Shown here piece by piece: positions 33,893 through 42,067 of a stretch of DNA of 64,000 nt. The notes below the pieces were generated by a model. It was not told the origin of the DNA and ran no database searches. It saw nothing but the letters and a program-made list of their open reading frames with translations. Both the position numbers and the translations under genes were made by a program. This DNA is from Dehalococcoidia bacterium (GTDB lineage Bacteria > Chloroflexota > Dehalococcoidia > DSTF01 > JACRBR01): assembly GCA_021462855.1 (NCBI GenBank), contig JAJTXQ010000014.1, positions 338,182-402,181 on the forward strand. The letters run 5' to 3'. Position 1 is the stretch's first letter. Every line of letters begins with the position of its first letter.

Positions 33893-34753
33893 ATGCCCGA
33901 CGAGTCATCGATCCCGCGCGCGCTTACGATCGCCGGCAGCGACTCCGGCGGCGGCGCCGGTATCCAGGCCGACCTCAAGACGTTCGCCGCCATGGGCGTC
34001 TACGGCGCGAGCGCGGTCACGGCCGTCACGGCGCAAAACACGCTCGGCGTCACCGACTGGCTCGCGATGCCGGAGCCGCTCGTCGCCGGCCAGATTGATG
34101 CCGTGCTCACGGATATCGGCGCCGGCGCGGTGAAGACCGGCATGCTCGCAAACGCCGGCATCATCGAGACGGTCGCCGCGCGGCTTCGCGCGCAGGGCGT
34201 GACGAACCTGGTCGTCGACCCCGTGATGGTCGCGAAGGGCGGATCGAAGCTCCTCGAAGACGACGCCATCGACGCGATGACCGCCTCGCTCATCCCGCTC
34301 GCGCTCATCGTCACGCCCAACGTGCCGGAGGCCGAAGTGCTGACACGGCGGCGCATCCGCGGGTGGGACGACGCGCGAGATGCGGCGGAGCGCATCGTCG
34401 GGCTGGGCGCGCGCGGCGTCGTGATGAAGGGCGGCCACTTCGAGCGGGACGAAGGCGCCACCGACCTGTACTACGACGGCACATCGTTCCGCGAGTTCAC
34501 GTCGGTCCGCGTGCGCACCCGCAACACGCACGGCACCGGCTGCACGTTCGCCGCGGCGATCGCCGCCGGACTCGCCAAAGGACTGGACGTGCCGTCCGCG
34601 ATCGCGCTGGCGAAGTCGTACGTCACGCTCGCCATCCAGCACTCGTACGACATCGGCCACGGGCACGGCCCGGTGCATCATTTCTACCGGTACTGGCAGC
34701 CAGTCGGGCCGAAGTACCGTCCCGGCATCCCGATCGATGCGGAGCGCGGCTGA
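33893..34753 (+). CDS. thiD: Hydroxymethylpyrimidine/phosphomethylpyrimidine kinase ThiD
   Basis: 286 residues, typical of ThiD. Ribokinase-fold motifs: ALTIAGSDSGGGAGIQADLKTF near the start, VKTGMLANAGIIE, VVDPVMVAKGGSKLL, TPNVPEAEVL, and the catalytic block RNTHGTGCTFAAAIAAGLA near residue 210. It phosphorylates HMP and HMP-P to HMP-PP for coupling by ThiE. First gene after the TPP riboswitch. Its stop overlaps the next ATG (TGATG). No thiC is in the window, so HMP may be made by a distant gene or salvaged. Confidence 0.94.
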   Translation: MPDESSIPRALTIAGSDSGGGAGIQADLKTFAAMGVYGASAVTAVTAQNTLGVTDWLAMPEPLVAGQIDAVLTDIGAGAVKTGMLANAGIIETVAARLRAQGVTNLVVDPVMVAKGGSKLLEDDAIDAMTASLIPLALIVTPNVPEAEVLTRRRIRGWDDARDAAERIVGLGARGVVMKGGHFERDEGATDLYYDGTSFREFTSVRVRTRNTHGTGCTFAAAIAAGLAKGLDVPSAIALAKSYVTLAIQHSYDIGHGHGPVHHFYRYWQPVGPKYRPGIPIDAERG

Positions 34754-34998
34754 TGCACCTGCTCTGGCGCCGCTGGTCGCGCTCCGGATACGCACCGTCG
34801 TGGTTCTACTACACGATGGCGGCGGCCTTCGCGGCGCTCGCGGCATGGGCGGCGGTGCGCGGCGACTGGCTCGTCTTGGCGATCGCCGCGGCGATGCTCG
34901 CCGTCGCAGTCGCGGGCAGCCGCTTGATGCGCCGGCTCGCCGAAGCGGCGCGCGCGTCCGATGAAGCACACCGGCAGACGGAGGCGAACGATGAACGA
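34753..34998 (+). CDS. Small two-span membrane protein inside the thi operon
   Basis: The ATG at 34753 overlaps the thiD stop, and the frame runs to a TGA at 34999-35001, which lies past the thiG start at 34991, so the two genes overlap. About 82 residues: a basic start with aromatic residues ([18 protein letters not shown]), two hydrophobic stretches (about 20-37 and 40-56) and a charged, Arg/Glu-rich tail. No family recognised. Its tight placement between thiD and thiG suggests a thiamine-related membrane role or merely coupled expression. Confidence 0.7.
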
Positions 34999-35791
34999 TG
35001 ACACGCTGATGATCGCGGGCACGCCGCTGCGCTCCCGGCTGTTCCTGGGCACCGGCAAATACGCGAGCCCCGAGCAGACCGTCGCCGCGCTCGATGCGTC
35101 CGGCGCGGAGCTGGTGACCGTCGCCATCCGGCGGCTCGACCTCGACAACCCGAACGCGCGCACGGAGCTCGACTTCATCGACTGGCAGCGATACCGCGTG
35201 CTGCCGAACACGGCCGGTTGCCGCACGGTCGAGGAGGCGCTGTTCACGGCGCGGCTTGGGCGGTCCGTCACCGGCTCGAACTGGGTGAAGCTCGAGGTGA
35301 TCCCCGATCCCAAGTACCTGATGCCGGACCCCATCGGCACGCTGCGCGCGGCGGAGACGCTGATCGCCGAGGGCTTCGTCGTGCTGCCATACCTGCACGC
35401 CGACCCCGTGCTCGCGCGCCACCTGGAGGAGGCCGGCTGCGCGACCGTGATGCCGCTCGGGTCGGCGATCGGCTCGGGCCAGGGCATCCTCACGCTCGAG
35501 GAGATCCGCATCATCATCGAGCACGCGCAGGTGCCGGTCGTCGTCGACGCCGGCATCGGCGCCCCGTCCGATGCGGCGCTGGCGTTGGAGATCGGCGCCG
35601 ACGCGGTGCTCGTCAACACCGCCGTCGCGCGCTCCGCGGACCCGGCGCGCATGGCCGCGGCGATGCGGCTCGGTGTCGAGGCCGGCCGCGCCGCCTGCCT
35701 CGCCGGCCGCATCCCGATGCAGCGGTTCGCCGCGGCGAGCAGCCCCGTGCAGGGCGTCGCCCAGGCCACCGGCGCCGGCGCCGAGGAGTGA
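34991..35791 (+). CDS. thiG: Thiazole synthase ThiG
   Basis: 266 residues from the ATG at 34991, behind CGGAGG. Conserved blocks: [28 protein letters not shown]-like [35 protein letters not shown] (the Schiff-base Lys) and [29 protein letters not shown]. It makes the thiazole phosphate of thiamine from deoxyxylulose phosphate, dehydroglycine and ThiS thiocarboxylate. The following thiE, thiS and thiO supply its partners. A further start at 34961 is in frame but lacks family similarity. Confidence 0.95.
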   Translation: MNDDTLMIAGTPLRSRLFLGTGKYASPEQTVAALDASGAELVTVAIRRLDLDNPNARTELDFIDWQRYRVLPNTAGCRTVEEALFTARLGRSVTGSNWVKLEVIPDPKYLMPDPIGTLRAAETLIAEGFVVLPYLHADPVLARHLEEAGCATVMPLGSAIGSGQGILTLEEIRIIIEHAQVPVVVDAGIGAPSDAALALEIGADAVLVNTAVARSADPARMAAAMRLGVEAGRAACLAGRIPMQRFAAASSPVQGVAQATGAGAEE

Positions 35792-35796
35792 CGCGC

Positions 35797-36444
35797 GTGC
35801 CGCCTGCCATGCCGCGACCGGCGCTGGTGCTGGTCACCGACCGGCGGCGCGCCGAATCGCGCGGGCGGACGCTCGAGGAAGCCGTCGCCGCGGCAGTCGA
35901 AGGCGGCGCCGATGTCGTGCAGCTGCGCGAGAAGGACCTCTCGACGGCCGTGCTCGTCACCCTCGGCACGCGCGTGCGGGACGCAATCGCCGGCCGCGCG
36001 CTGCTACTCGTCAACGGCGATGCGGACGCCGCGGTCGCGCTCGGCGCGGCGGGCGTGCCCCTGCCGGCAGACGCGCGCGACATCGCCGGCGCGCGCACGC
36101 GGCTCGGCGGACAGATGCTGCTGTCTGTCGCCGCGCACAGCCTCGAAGAGGCGCGCCGCGCCGCCGAGGCGGGCGCGGACATCGTGCAGCTCGGCACGGC
36201 GTTTGCGTCAGCCTCGCACCCCGGCGCCACGCCGCTCGGCGTCGACGGCGTGCGCGCGATCTGCCGTTCGCTCAACGTGCCGGTGATCGCGATCGGCGGC
36301 GTCACCGCGGATAACGCCGCGGCGCTGATCGCCGCGGGCGTCGCGGGCGTCGCCGTCATCGGCGCGATGCTCGACGCGCCGGACCCGCGCGATGCCGCGA
36401 GCGCGCTCCGCCGCGCCATCGCCGCGGGGGCGCCAGCGAGATGA
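35797..36444 (+). CDS. thiE: Thiamine-phosphate synthase ThiE
   Basis: 215 residues from the GTG at 35797, eight bases after GAGGAG (35783-35788). A GTG at 35788 overlapping the thiG stop and an ATG at 35809 are alternatives. TIM-barrel motifs are ALVLVTDRR, GGADVVQLREKDLST, ALLLVNGDADAAVALGAAGVPL, and DIVQLGTAFASASHPGA then VPVIAIGGV. It joins HMP-PP and the thiazole phosphate to form thiamine phosphate. The motif before the phosphate site usually reads GPVFxTxSK; here it is GTAFASASHPGA, a common variant. Confidence 0.92.
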   Translation: MPPAMPRPALVLVTDRRRAESRGRTLEEAVAAAVEGGADVVQLREKDLSTAVLVTLGTRVRDAIAGRALLLVNGDADAAVALGAAGVPLPADARDIAGARTRLGGQMLLSVAAHSLEEARRAAEAGADIVQLGTAFASASHPGATPLGVDGVRAICRSLNVPVIAIGGVTADNAAALIAAGVAGVAVIGAMLDAPDPRDAASALRRAIAAGAPAR

Positions 36445-36650
36445 TCAGCATCACCGTCAACGGCAAGCCGCGCCAGCTGCGCGCCGAGATGTCGGTGACA
36501 GCGATGCTCGCCGGGTTCGAGATCAATCCCCGGCTGGTCGCCGTCGCCGTCAATGGCGACGTGATCCCGAAGCCGGAGTACGAGCGCGTGGTCGTGCGCG
36601 ACGGCGACGCGATCGAAGTGGTGCGCATGGTCGGCGGCGGCGCGCGATGA
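36441..36650 (+). CDS. thiS: Sulfur carrier ThiS, with residues after Gly-Gly
   Basis: 69 residues. A small ubiquitin-like protein: ISITVNGKPRQLRAEMSVTAML, VAVAVNGDVIPKPEYE and RDGDAIEVVRMVGGGAR. ThiS must expose a C-terminal Gly-Gly to become a thiocarboxylate; here Ala-Arg follow the Gly-Gly-Gly before the stop. The ATG overlaps the thiE stop and its own stop overlaps the thiO ATG (both ATGA). It delivers sulfur to ThiG. No ThiF is in the window; another E1-like enzyme such as MoeB may activate it. Confidence 0.9.
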   Translation: MISITVNGKPRQLRAEMSVTAMLAGFEINPRLVAVAVNGDVIPKPEYERVVVRDGDAIEVVRMVGGGAR

Positions 36651-37765
36651 GCGACGTCGCGATCATCGGTGGCGGGATCGTCGGCTGCGCCTGCGCGTAC
36701 GAGCTCGCGAAGGCCGGCGCACAGGTCACCCTCGTCGAATACGGCAAGGCGGGCATGCAGGCGACGAACGCGGCCGCGGGCATGCTCGCGCCGTTTAGCG
36801 AATCGCACGCGCCGGACGCCATGCTGCGCCTCGGCCAGCGCGCGATGGCGGACTACCCGGGCGACGTCGCCGCCCTCGAGGCAGAGTGCGGGTTCGCGAT
36901 CGAGCTGCAGCAGTACGGCATCCTGCGCGTCGCGCTCGACGACGGCGGCGCGGAGACGCTGCGCCGCCGCCACGCCTGGCAGCGCGGCCTCGGCATCCCG
37001 CTGGAGTGGCTCGACGGCGACGCCTGCCGCGAGGTCGAGCCGCGCCTGTCCGGGCGCGTCATCGCCGGCCTGTACTCACCCGCCGAGGCCTCGGTAAATA
37101 ACCAGATGCTCGCGCTGGCGCTGCTGCGCGCCGCCGAATCGCGTGGCGCGCGCATCGTGGAGCGCACGCCGGTTCGGCGCCTGCGGCTCCGCGCCGGGCG
37201 CGTGTCGGCCGAAACCGGCGCGGGGGCCATCGATGCGGATGTCATCGTGCTTGCGGCGGGTGCGCGCTCCGGCCAGCTCGCGGCATCGGCGGGCGTCGGC
37301 CTGCCAGTGCGCCCGATCCGCGGGCAGATGATCGCGCTGGGCGGCATGCGCCCGCCGATCAGCCGCATCGTCTGGGGCCCGCGCGGATACCTGGTGCCGC
37401 GGGCGAACGGTCTCGTCTTCGCCGGCGCCACGGTGGAGGATGTTGGCTTCCGGCGGCGGACGACGGCCAGCGGCCTGCGCACGCTGCGCGCCGCCGCGCG
37501 CGCGCTGGTGCCGCAGCTCGGCGCGGCGCAGGTGCAGTTCGACTGGGCCGGCCTGCGCCCGGGCACCGCCGACGGCCTCCCGATCATCGGGCCGGTGGCG
37601 GGCACGAACCTCGTCGCCGCGACGGGGCATTACCGCAACGGCATCCTGCTCGGGCCCGTGACGGGGAAGATCGTGGCGCACGGCATCGCCACCGGCGACT
37701 GGCGCGACGTGCCGGCGGAGTTTTCGCCGCGGCGGTTCGGCCCGCGCGCGGCCGCCGACGCGTAG
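36647..37765 (+). CDS. thiO: Glycine oxidase ThiO
   Basis: 372 residues. A DAO-type flavoprotein: VAIIGGGIVGCACAYELAKAG (FAD dinucleotide fold, residues 4-24), AAGMLAPFSE, LLVPVR-like LPVRPIRGQMIAL, and the C-terminal WAGLRPGTADGLPIIGPV and ATGHYRNGILLGPVTG. It oxidises glycine to the imine used by ThiG, replacing the anaerobic ThiH route, so this operon depends on oxygen or another acceptor. Overlaps thiS by four bases; last gene of the operon. Confidence 0.92.
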   Translation: MSDVAIIGGGIVGCACAYELAKAGAQVTLVEYGKAGMQATNAAAGMLAPFSESHAPDAMLRLGQRAMADYPGDVAALEAECGFAIELQQYGILRVALDDGGAETLRRRHAWQRGLGIPLEWLDGDACREVEPRLSGRVIAGLYSPAEASVNNQMLALALLRAAESRGARIVERTPVRRLRLRAGRVSAETGAGAIDADVIVLAAGARSGQLAASAGVGLPVRPIRGQMIALGGMRPPISRIVWGPRGYLVPRANGLVFAGATVEDVGFRRRTTASGLRTLRAAARALVPQLGAAQVQFDWAGLRPGTADGLPIIGPVAGTNLVAATGHYRNGILLGPVTGKIVAHGIATGDWRDVPAEFSPRRFGPRAAADA

Positions 37766-37841
37766 CTACGCGCGATACACGGGCGCGCGGCCGCTGCCGC
37801 CTTCGCTACACTGCCCCCGGCCACGCCGCACGGAGCGCCGA

Positions 37842-39122
37842 TTGAAGTACCACATCTGGACCGTCGGATGTCAGATGAACGTCGCCGACTCGCGCAAGCT
37901 GGCGGCCGGGCTCGACCGCGCCGGCTTCACGGCGGCCGGCGCGATGGACGACGCCGACCTCGTCGTGCTGAACACGTGCTCCGTCCGCGAGCACGCCGAG
38001 GACCGGGCGATCGGCCAGCTCGGGCGGCTGAAGAAGATGCGCGCGAAGGGTGGCGCGTTCAAGATCGCCGTCATGGGCTGCATGGTCGGCCCGCGCGCCG
38101 ACGAGCTTCGGCGCCGCTTCCCGTATGTCGATGTGTTCGCGCGGCCACAGGAGTTCGCGCCGATCCTCGAAGCTGTGGGCATCGCCGACACCGGCGGCGA
38201 GTTCTGGCCGGCGACCTGGGCCGAGCCCGATGCCGTAACCGCGTTCGTGCCCGTCATCCACGGCTGCGACAAGTTCTGCACCTACTGCATCGTCCCCTAC
38301 CGCCGTGGACGCGAGCGCAGCCGCACCATCGACGATATCCGCGCGGAGGTCGAGCACTACTGCGCGCGCGGCGTCCGCGAGGTGACGCTGCTCGGCCAGA
38401 CCGTCGAGGCGTATGGTCACGACTTGCCCGGATCGCCGGACCTCGGCGACCTGATGCGCGCGATCCACGACACGCCCGGCCTGGCGCGCATCCGCTTCCT
38501 GACGTCGTACCCGAAGGACATGACCGCGCGCATCATCGACGCCGTCGCCGGGCTGCCGAAGGTGTGCGAGAACTTCAACATCCCGGTGCAGGCGGGCGAC
38601 GACGGCGTGCTCGCGCGCATGCGGCGGGGCTACACGCTCGACGACTACCTGGCGAAGTTCGCGCTCGTGAAGGACCGCATCCCGCACGCGGCGATGGTCA
38701 CGGACGTGATCGTCGGATTCTGCGGCGAGACCGACGAAGAGTTCGGGAACACGTACCGGCTCCTCGAACGGCTGCGCTTCGACAAGGTGCACGTCGCCGC
38801 GTACTCGCCGCGCCCCGGCACGATCGCGCATCGCACGCTCGCCGACGATGTGCCGGCGGATGTGAAGCAGCAACGCCTGCACGCCATCGAGGAGCTCGAG
38901 GCGCGCGTCTCGGCGGAGATCAACGCCGTCTTACTTGACACGGTGCAAGAAGTCCTCGTGGAGTCCGTGCGCGACGGGCGCGCGAGCGGTCGTAATCCCG
39001 CAGGCAAGCTGGTACACTTCACCGCAGATGCGAGCCCCGGCGACATCGCCGCCGTCCGCATCGAACGGACGTCCGCGTGGTCGTTACAGGGAACAGCGCT
39101 CCCCGCGTCGGTGCCTGCGTAG
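37842..39122 (+). CDS. miaB: tRNA methylthiotransferase MiaB-like
   Basis: 426 residues. The N-terminal UPF0004 domain has WTVGCQMNVADS, NTCSVREHAED and AVMGCMVGPRA with three Cys for an auxiliary cluster. The radical-SAM core shows IHGCDKFCTYCIVPYRRGRERSR, the CxxxCxxC motif, at about residues 141-163. A TRAM domain follows (about 360-426). The enzyme methylthiolates N6-isopentenyl-adenosine at tRNA position 37. The start is TTG at 37842; CGGAGCG lies nearby. RimO and MtaB share the layout; the GCQMN and CSVRE words favour MiaB. Confidence 0.92.
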   Translation: MKYHIWTVGCQMNVADSRKLAAGLDRAGFTAAGAMDDADLVVLNTCSVREHAEDRAIGQLGRLKKMRAKGGAFKIAVMGCMVGPRADELRRRFPYVDVFARPQEFAPILEAVGIADTGGEFWPATWAEPDAVTAFVPVIHGCDKFCTYCIVPYRRGRERSRTIDDIRAEVEHYCARGVREVTLLGQTVEAYGHDLPGSPDLGDLMRAIHDTPGLARIRFLTSYPKDMTARIIDAVAGLPKVCENFNIPVQAGDDGVLARMRRGYTLDDYLAKFALVKDRIPHAAMVTDVIVGFCGETDEEFGNTYRLLERLRFDKVHVAAYSPRPGTIAHRTLADDVPADVKQQRLHAIEELEARVSAEINAVLLDTVQEVLVESVRDGRASGRNPAGKLVHFTADASPGDIAAVRIERTSAWSLQGTALPASVPA

Positions 39123-39124
39123 CC

Positions 39125-39247
39125 ATGTCATCTGAGTACGAATTGATCATCGTGCCGCTGCTCACCGGCGTGGGCGTGTTCGCTCTCGTCGGCCTCATCT
39201 GGAACCTCACCGAGGGGTACTTCGAGGGACGCAAGGATCGGCGTTAG
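39125..39247 (+). CDS. 40-residue single-span membrane peptide
   Basis: ATG at 39125, three bases after the miaB stop, to TAG at 39245-39247. A short acidic start (MSSEYE) leads to a hydrophobic helix (LIIVPLLTGVGVFALVGLIW, about residues 7-26) and a charged tail ending in GRKDRR. No family recognised. The placement between miaB and a Nudix gene with almost no spacing, plus the clean positive-inside tail, argue that it is a real gene rather than chance. Confidence 0.55.
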   Translation: MSSEYELIIVPLLTGVGVFALVGLIWNLTEGYFEGRKDRR

Positions 39248-39251
39248 TGGC

Positions 39252-39917
39252 GTGTCCCCGCCCGGCCACTCGCTGACACCGCCGCTCATCGCGGTGGTCG
39301 TCGTCATCCTCAGCGTGATCGAGGATGGCCTCCGCGTCTTGCTCATCCACCGAAGCGCCGGACCGTTCCGCGACTCGTGGGCGCTGCCCGGCGGTCTCCT
39401 CGCCCCGCCCGAATCGCTCGACCAGGCGGCCGCGCGCAAGCTCGTCGAGGAGACGGGCGTGGGCGATGTGTACCTCGAGCAGCTGTACACGTTCGGCGAG
39501 TTGCCCCGGGGCGATGCGACGGAGCGAGGCGTCGCGGTCGCCTATTTCGCGCTGGTCCAGTCGGCGCAGGTGCGCCTGCGCGAAAGCGATACCTGGCAAC
39601 CGGCGTGGCACAACGTGCACGTGCTGCCGCCGCTCGCGTTCGGCAACAACGCCGTCGTCGACTACGCCGTGCGGCGCCTGCGGTCCAAGCTCGAGTACAC
39701 GAACGTCGCGTACAGCCTCCTGCCCCGGCAGTTCACCCTGAGCGAGCTCCAACAGGTGTACGAGGCGATCCTCGACCGCGAGCTCGACAAGCGGAACTTC
39801 CGCCGGCGCATGCTCTCGCTTGGCGTGATCAAGCCGGCGGGCGGCACACGCATGGAAGGCGCGCACCGGCCGGCCCAGCTCTACACCTTCGCCCGGCGAG
39901 AGCCCGTCACGATCTGA
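39252..39917 (+). CDS. Nudix-related transcriptional regulator, NrtR-like
   Basis: 221 residues from the GTG at 39252. The N-terminal Nudix fold has a partly degenerate box: WALPGGLLAPPESLDQAAARKLVEETG, where RKL replaces the RE of active enzymes. The C-terminal winged helix is RQFTLSELQQVYEAILDRELDKRNFRRRMLSLG, typical of NrtR, with an ARPAQLYTF-like ending. NrtR proteins sense ADP-ribose and repress NAD synthesis or sugar genes. Degeneracy of the box fits a sensor rather than an enzyme. No NAD genes are adjacent, so the target is unknown. Confidence 0.85.
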   Translation: MSPPGHSLTPPLIAVVVVILSVIEDGLRVLLIHRSAGPFRDSWALPGGLLAPPESLDQAAARKLVEETGVGDVYLEQLYTFGELPRGDATERGVAVAYFALVQSAQVRLRESDTWQPAWHNVHVLPPLAFGNNAVVDYAVRRLRSKLEYTNVAYSLLPRQFTLSELQQVYEAILDRELDKRNFRRRMLSLGVIKPAGGTRMEGAHRPAQLYTFARREPVTI

Positions 39918-39976
39918 GGGATGGCCCGTAGGTGCGGCGCGCGCGCCGTGGCCGCCGATTGCCGACAATACCGCTG

Positions 39977-41380
39977 ATGGAACGCACAATGACCGGCGGC
40001 GCCGCGACCGTCGCGTGGCCGCAGCGCGCGCTCGACGCGATCGGCGCCCGCCGGGCCGAGGCCTGGTGCGCCGCTGCGCTCTTCGCGTGGCTGCTGGCGC
40101 TCGGCGCGCTGCTGCCGATCGATGCCGACGAAGGCGTCTACACCATCATCGCCCAAGGGATCCTCGACGGGCGCTGGCCGTACCGCGACCTGTTCGACCA
40201 CAAGCAGCCGCTGCTCTACGTGCTGTACCTGCCATCGGCCATCGCCGGGATCGAGGCGCAGCGTGCGATCGCCGCGGCCTGCGCCGCCGCCTCGGTGCCG
40301 GCGTTCGGCGCGCTCGCCCGGCGCTGGCTCGGCGCACGGCATGCCCGCGTGGCGATCGTCGTCTACGCGCTGCTGCTCGCCAACCCGCAGATCGGCGTCG
40401 TGCGCAACGCCGAGGCGTTCCTGCTGCTCCCCGTGCTGCTGGCGCTCGCCGCGCCCGGCGCGCTGCTTTCGGGCGCGCTGCTCGGCGCGGCCGTCGCGAC
40501 GAAGTCCGTTGCCGTGCTGTTCCTGCCGCTCGTGCTCTGGCGCTGGCGCCGCGACGCAGCGCGCGCGACGCTCGGCTTCGCAGCGCCGCTCGCCGTGTGC
40601 GCGCTCGCGCTCGCACCGGTCGCCCGTGACGCGTGGGCCGCTGCCATCGCCTTCAACCGCGCATACGCCGCGGCCGACGGCCCCGCGAGGTTCGCGTCGA
40701 CATTCGCGTTCGATCCGATGGCGCTGTGGTTCTCGCTGCCGCTGTGGCTCGCTGCCGCGGCGGGGCTGCCCCTGTGCCGCTCGCCGCGCGTCTTCCTCCT
40801 GGCCGCGCTGTCACTTGCCGCGGTGAAGGCGCCCGGCTACGACTTCTCGCACTACTACGCGCTCCTCGCGCCGGCGGCGGCGATGCTCGCCGCCATCGCG
40901 CTCCTGCGCGGCGCATCGTTCCTGCGCGACCGCGACGGGCCGCTGCCCGTCCGCGCGGCGCGCGCGACGCTCGTCTCGATCGCGGCGGTGTGCGCCGCTG
41001 CCGCAGCCATCGTGAATGTCGCCGGCATCGTGTATCTCGCCGTCAACGAAGACCCCTACGCGGACATCGCGCGCGCCGCGCGTGCGCATCCGGGCGAGGT
41101 CTATGTCCTCGGCGAGAAGGGCCAGGTGTACGTGCTCGCCGGCCGCATGCCGGAGCGCCGCTTCTTCACGTCGATCCCGCTCGCGGTGCGCGAGGACTGG
41201 GGGCAGGCGGCGCAGCGCGACCTGCGTGCGTGCCCGCCCGACGTGCTCGTCACGATCGGCGACAAGCCGCTGTTCGACATCCCGTGGCAACGGGAGATCG
41301 TGGCGATGTACGGGACGCACGTCGCGTTCGAGCACGGCGCGGTGCACACCGCGCCATCGCCGGCCTGCGACCTGCAGTAG
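39977..41380 (+). CDS. PMT/GT39-like membrane glycosyltransferase
   Basis: 467 residues with about ten membrane segments. The first external loop has the family's acidic motif, LLPIDADEGVYTIIAQGILDG, followed by WPYRDLFDHKQPLLYVLY. This is the layout of ArnT/PMT-type enzymes that use polyprenyl-phosphate sugars to glycosylate lipids or proteins outside the membrane. The C-terminal soluble part (about 380-467) resembles their periplasmic end. Substrate unknown. The ATG at 39977 is preferred; the frame is open 15 codons upstream. Confidence 0.8.
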   Translation: MERTMTGGAATVAWPQRALDAIGARRAEAWCAAALFAWLLALGALLPIDADEGVYTIIAQGILDGRWPYRDLFDHKQPLLYVLYLPSAIAGIEAQRAIAAACAAASVPAFGALARRWLGARHARVAIVVYALLLANPQIGVVRNAEAFLLLPVLLALAAPGALLSGALLGAAVATKSVAVLFLPLVLWRWRRDAARATLGFAAPLAVCALALAPVARDAWAAAIAFNRAYAAADGPARFASTFAFDPMALWFSLPLWLAAAAGLPLCRSPRVFLLAALSLAAVKAPGYDFSHYYALLAPAAAMLAAIALLRGASFLRDRDGPLPVRAARATLVSIAAVCAAAAAIVNVAGIVYLAVNEDPYADIARAARAHPGEVYVLGEKGQVYVLAGRMPERRFFTSIPLAVREDWGQAAQRDLRACPPDVLVTIGDKPLFDIPWQREIVAMYGTHVAFEHGAVHTAPSPACDLQ

Positions 41381-41384
41381 CGGC

Positions 41385-41927
41385 TCAGGCGGCCCGGGAC
41401 GCTTCCTCGGCCTCCGGAAACTCGGCGTGGCCGATGGTGCGCTCAATCTCGGCGGCGTGCTCGGCGTCGTGCAGCGCCTGCCACACCGCCCACTCCTTGC
41501 AGTTGAGCGGGCCGAGCGCCTCTTCGTCGTGCGTCCTCGTCAGGTCGGTCATCGGCCACAGCGTGTCGACGAAACTGTGCACCTTCTGCTGGGCATCGTC
41601 GAGCGCGAGGCGCGCCCACGTGAGCGAAGGCAGCGCGAGCGACGGCGCGTCGGACAGCTCCGGCGGCGGCTCGCCGAGCGAAAGGGCGGTGCAGACACGC
41701 GCCGTGCGCCGCTTGCTCGCGGCGAGATGGCGCATGACATCGAGAATGGAGTCATGCGCCTCGCCGGCGGTCCAGTTGCCCTGCTCGTCGGTCAGCGCCT
41801 CGACGGCGTTGATGACGCGACGGTGCGCGCGCTCGCTTAGCACGTTGAGCGCGATCGGCTCCTTGTGCCCTTCTCGGCGGATGACGGCGCGGAGTTCGGC
41901 GAGGGCTTCGGGACTGCGTTCGATCAT
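41385..41927 (-). CDS. DinB-superfamily protein
   Basis: 180 residues, mostly helical. It has a possible DinB-like metal pattern: His in SILDVMRHLAASKRR (about residues 60-74) and ALHDAEHAAEIERTIGHAEF near the C-terminus. The family call is weaker than for the protein at 32080 because overall similarity is low. Encoded on the minus strand, convergent with the glycosyltransferase; the stop codons are only a few bases apart. Function unknown. Confidence 0.65.
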   Translation of the reverse strand: MIERSPEALAELRAVIRREGHKEPIALNVLSERAHRRVINAVEALTDEQGNWTAGEAHDSILDVMRHLAASKRRTARVCTALSLGEPPPELSDAPSLALPSLTWARLALDDAQQKVHSFVDTLWPMTDLTRTHDEEALGPLNCKEWAVWQALHDAEHAAEIERTIGHAEFPEAEEASRAA

Positions 41928-42067
41928 TGCTGCTCCTGTGACCAGGCGCCGGACGTGGCCGCCCTGCTATATCGTCGGCAGCACGCCCGCCGGCATGAAC
42001 CCGGCGCCGGGGGCTGGCACCCACAGCGGGTTCGGCGTACGATCGCGCGGCAAAGGGGAGGATCGCG

